Made by a program: the position numbers and the translations under genes. This document shows, piece by piece, positions 63,861-64,000 of a stretch of DNA of 64,000 nt. The notes beneath the pieces were generated by a model. That model was not told the origin of the DNA and ran no database searches. It worked only from the letters and a program-made list of their open reading frames with translations. This DNA comes from Tubiluchus corallicola (lineage: Eukaryota; Priapulida; Priapulimorpha; Priapulimorphida; Tubiluchidae): NCBI GenBank assembly GCA_030141605.1, contig JAQGDQ010000435.1, positions 1 through 64,000 on the forward strand, read 5' to 3'. The number at the start of each line of letters is the position of its first letter. The first letter of the stretch is position 1.

Positions 63861-64000
63861 AGTGTCAAGCACAACAATTAATTATTTTGAAAATTATTTT
63901 TATTTGTAAATACAAGACAAAAGCTATCACTTAAAGCATCTTCTGTCACAGAAGCAGAACCTTACCTCAGTTTTGGACAAAAACGCTCACTAGTAAGTGA

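Larger units (their letters stand above)
60449..64000. other. Downstream region of the GPCR
   Basis: GPCR 3' UTR, then AT-rich DNA with no recognised gene. Diverged repeats from about 62,100 (own entry). Confidence 0.6.

Overview
The window is AT-rich eukaryotic DNA and looks like an invertebrate animal genome, perhaps from an early-branching marine lineage (cnidarian, sponge or similar). The evidence is GT-AG introns, phase-1 EGF exons, NIDO and AMOP domains, a class A GPCR, and remnants of hAT, Penelope-like, RTE-like and L2/CR1-like elements with abundant microsatellites. I cannot name the species.

Positions 1-50,318 (+) hold most of one very large gene. I resolve 37 coding exons by reading splice sites. 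They stay in frame from base 2 to a TAG at 50,316, giving 8,313 coding bases (2,770 residues plus stop) with no internal stop. The first exon is open at the left edge, so the start codon and signal peptide lie outside. Domain order is: Thr/Glu-rich mucin-like repeats, four EGF-like domains, NIDO, AMOP, a putative cadherin/Ig-like fold, about 20 EGF-like domains (roughly half of the calcium-binding type), one thrombospondin type-1 repeat, an unrecognised juxtamembrane region with two furin-type sites, one transmembrane helix, and a cytoplasmic tail of about 99 residues with a YDVP motif. This resembles the membrane mucins of the NIDO-AMOP family (MUC4-like), but no VWD domain is visible and the TSP1, cleavage and tail features are distinctive.

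The introns carry most of the mobile DNA. Intron 6 has an hAT-type element with a perfect 8-bp target duplication. Intron 13 has a Penelope-like fragment. Intron 14 has an RTE-like LINE fragment. Intron 15 has a pair of inverted RTE-like LINE copies and a second hAT-like element. Intron 16 has a fold-back element. Intron 22 has a 43-bp satellite with a 129-bp higher-order period. Intron 31 has a terminal-inverted-repeat element with a LINE tail inside it. Three dispersed copies of a LINE-like 3' tail share a stem-loop with compensatory changes.

Positions 50,319-59,131 are intergenic: a 500-bp-period direct duplication whose two copies look identical, and a decayed L2/CR1-like LINE at about 54.5-56.3 kb. 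A single-exon class A (peptide-receptor-like) GPCR lies at 59,132-60,448 (+). The right end, to 64,000, has no recognised gene but carries a diverged repeat family with a period of about 125-146 bp.
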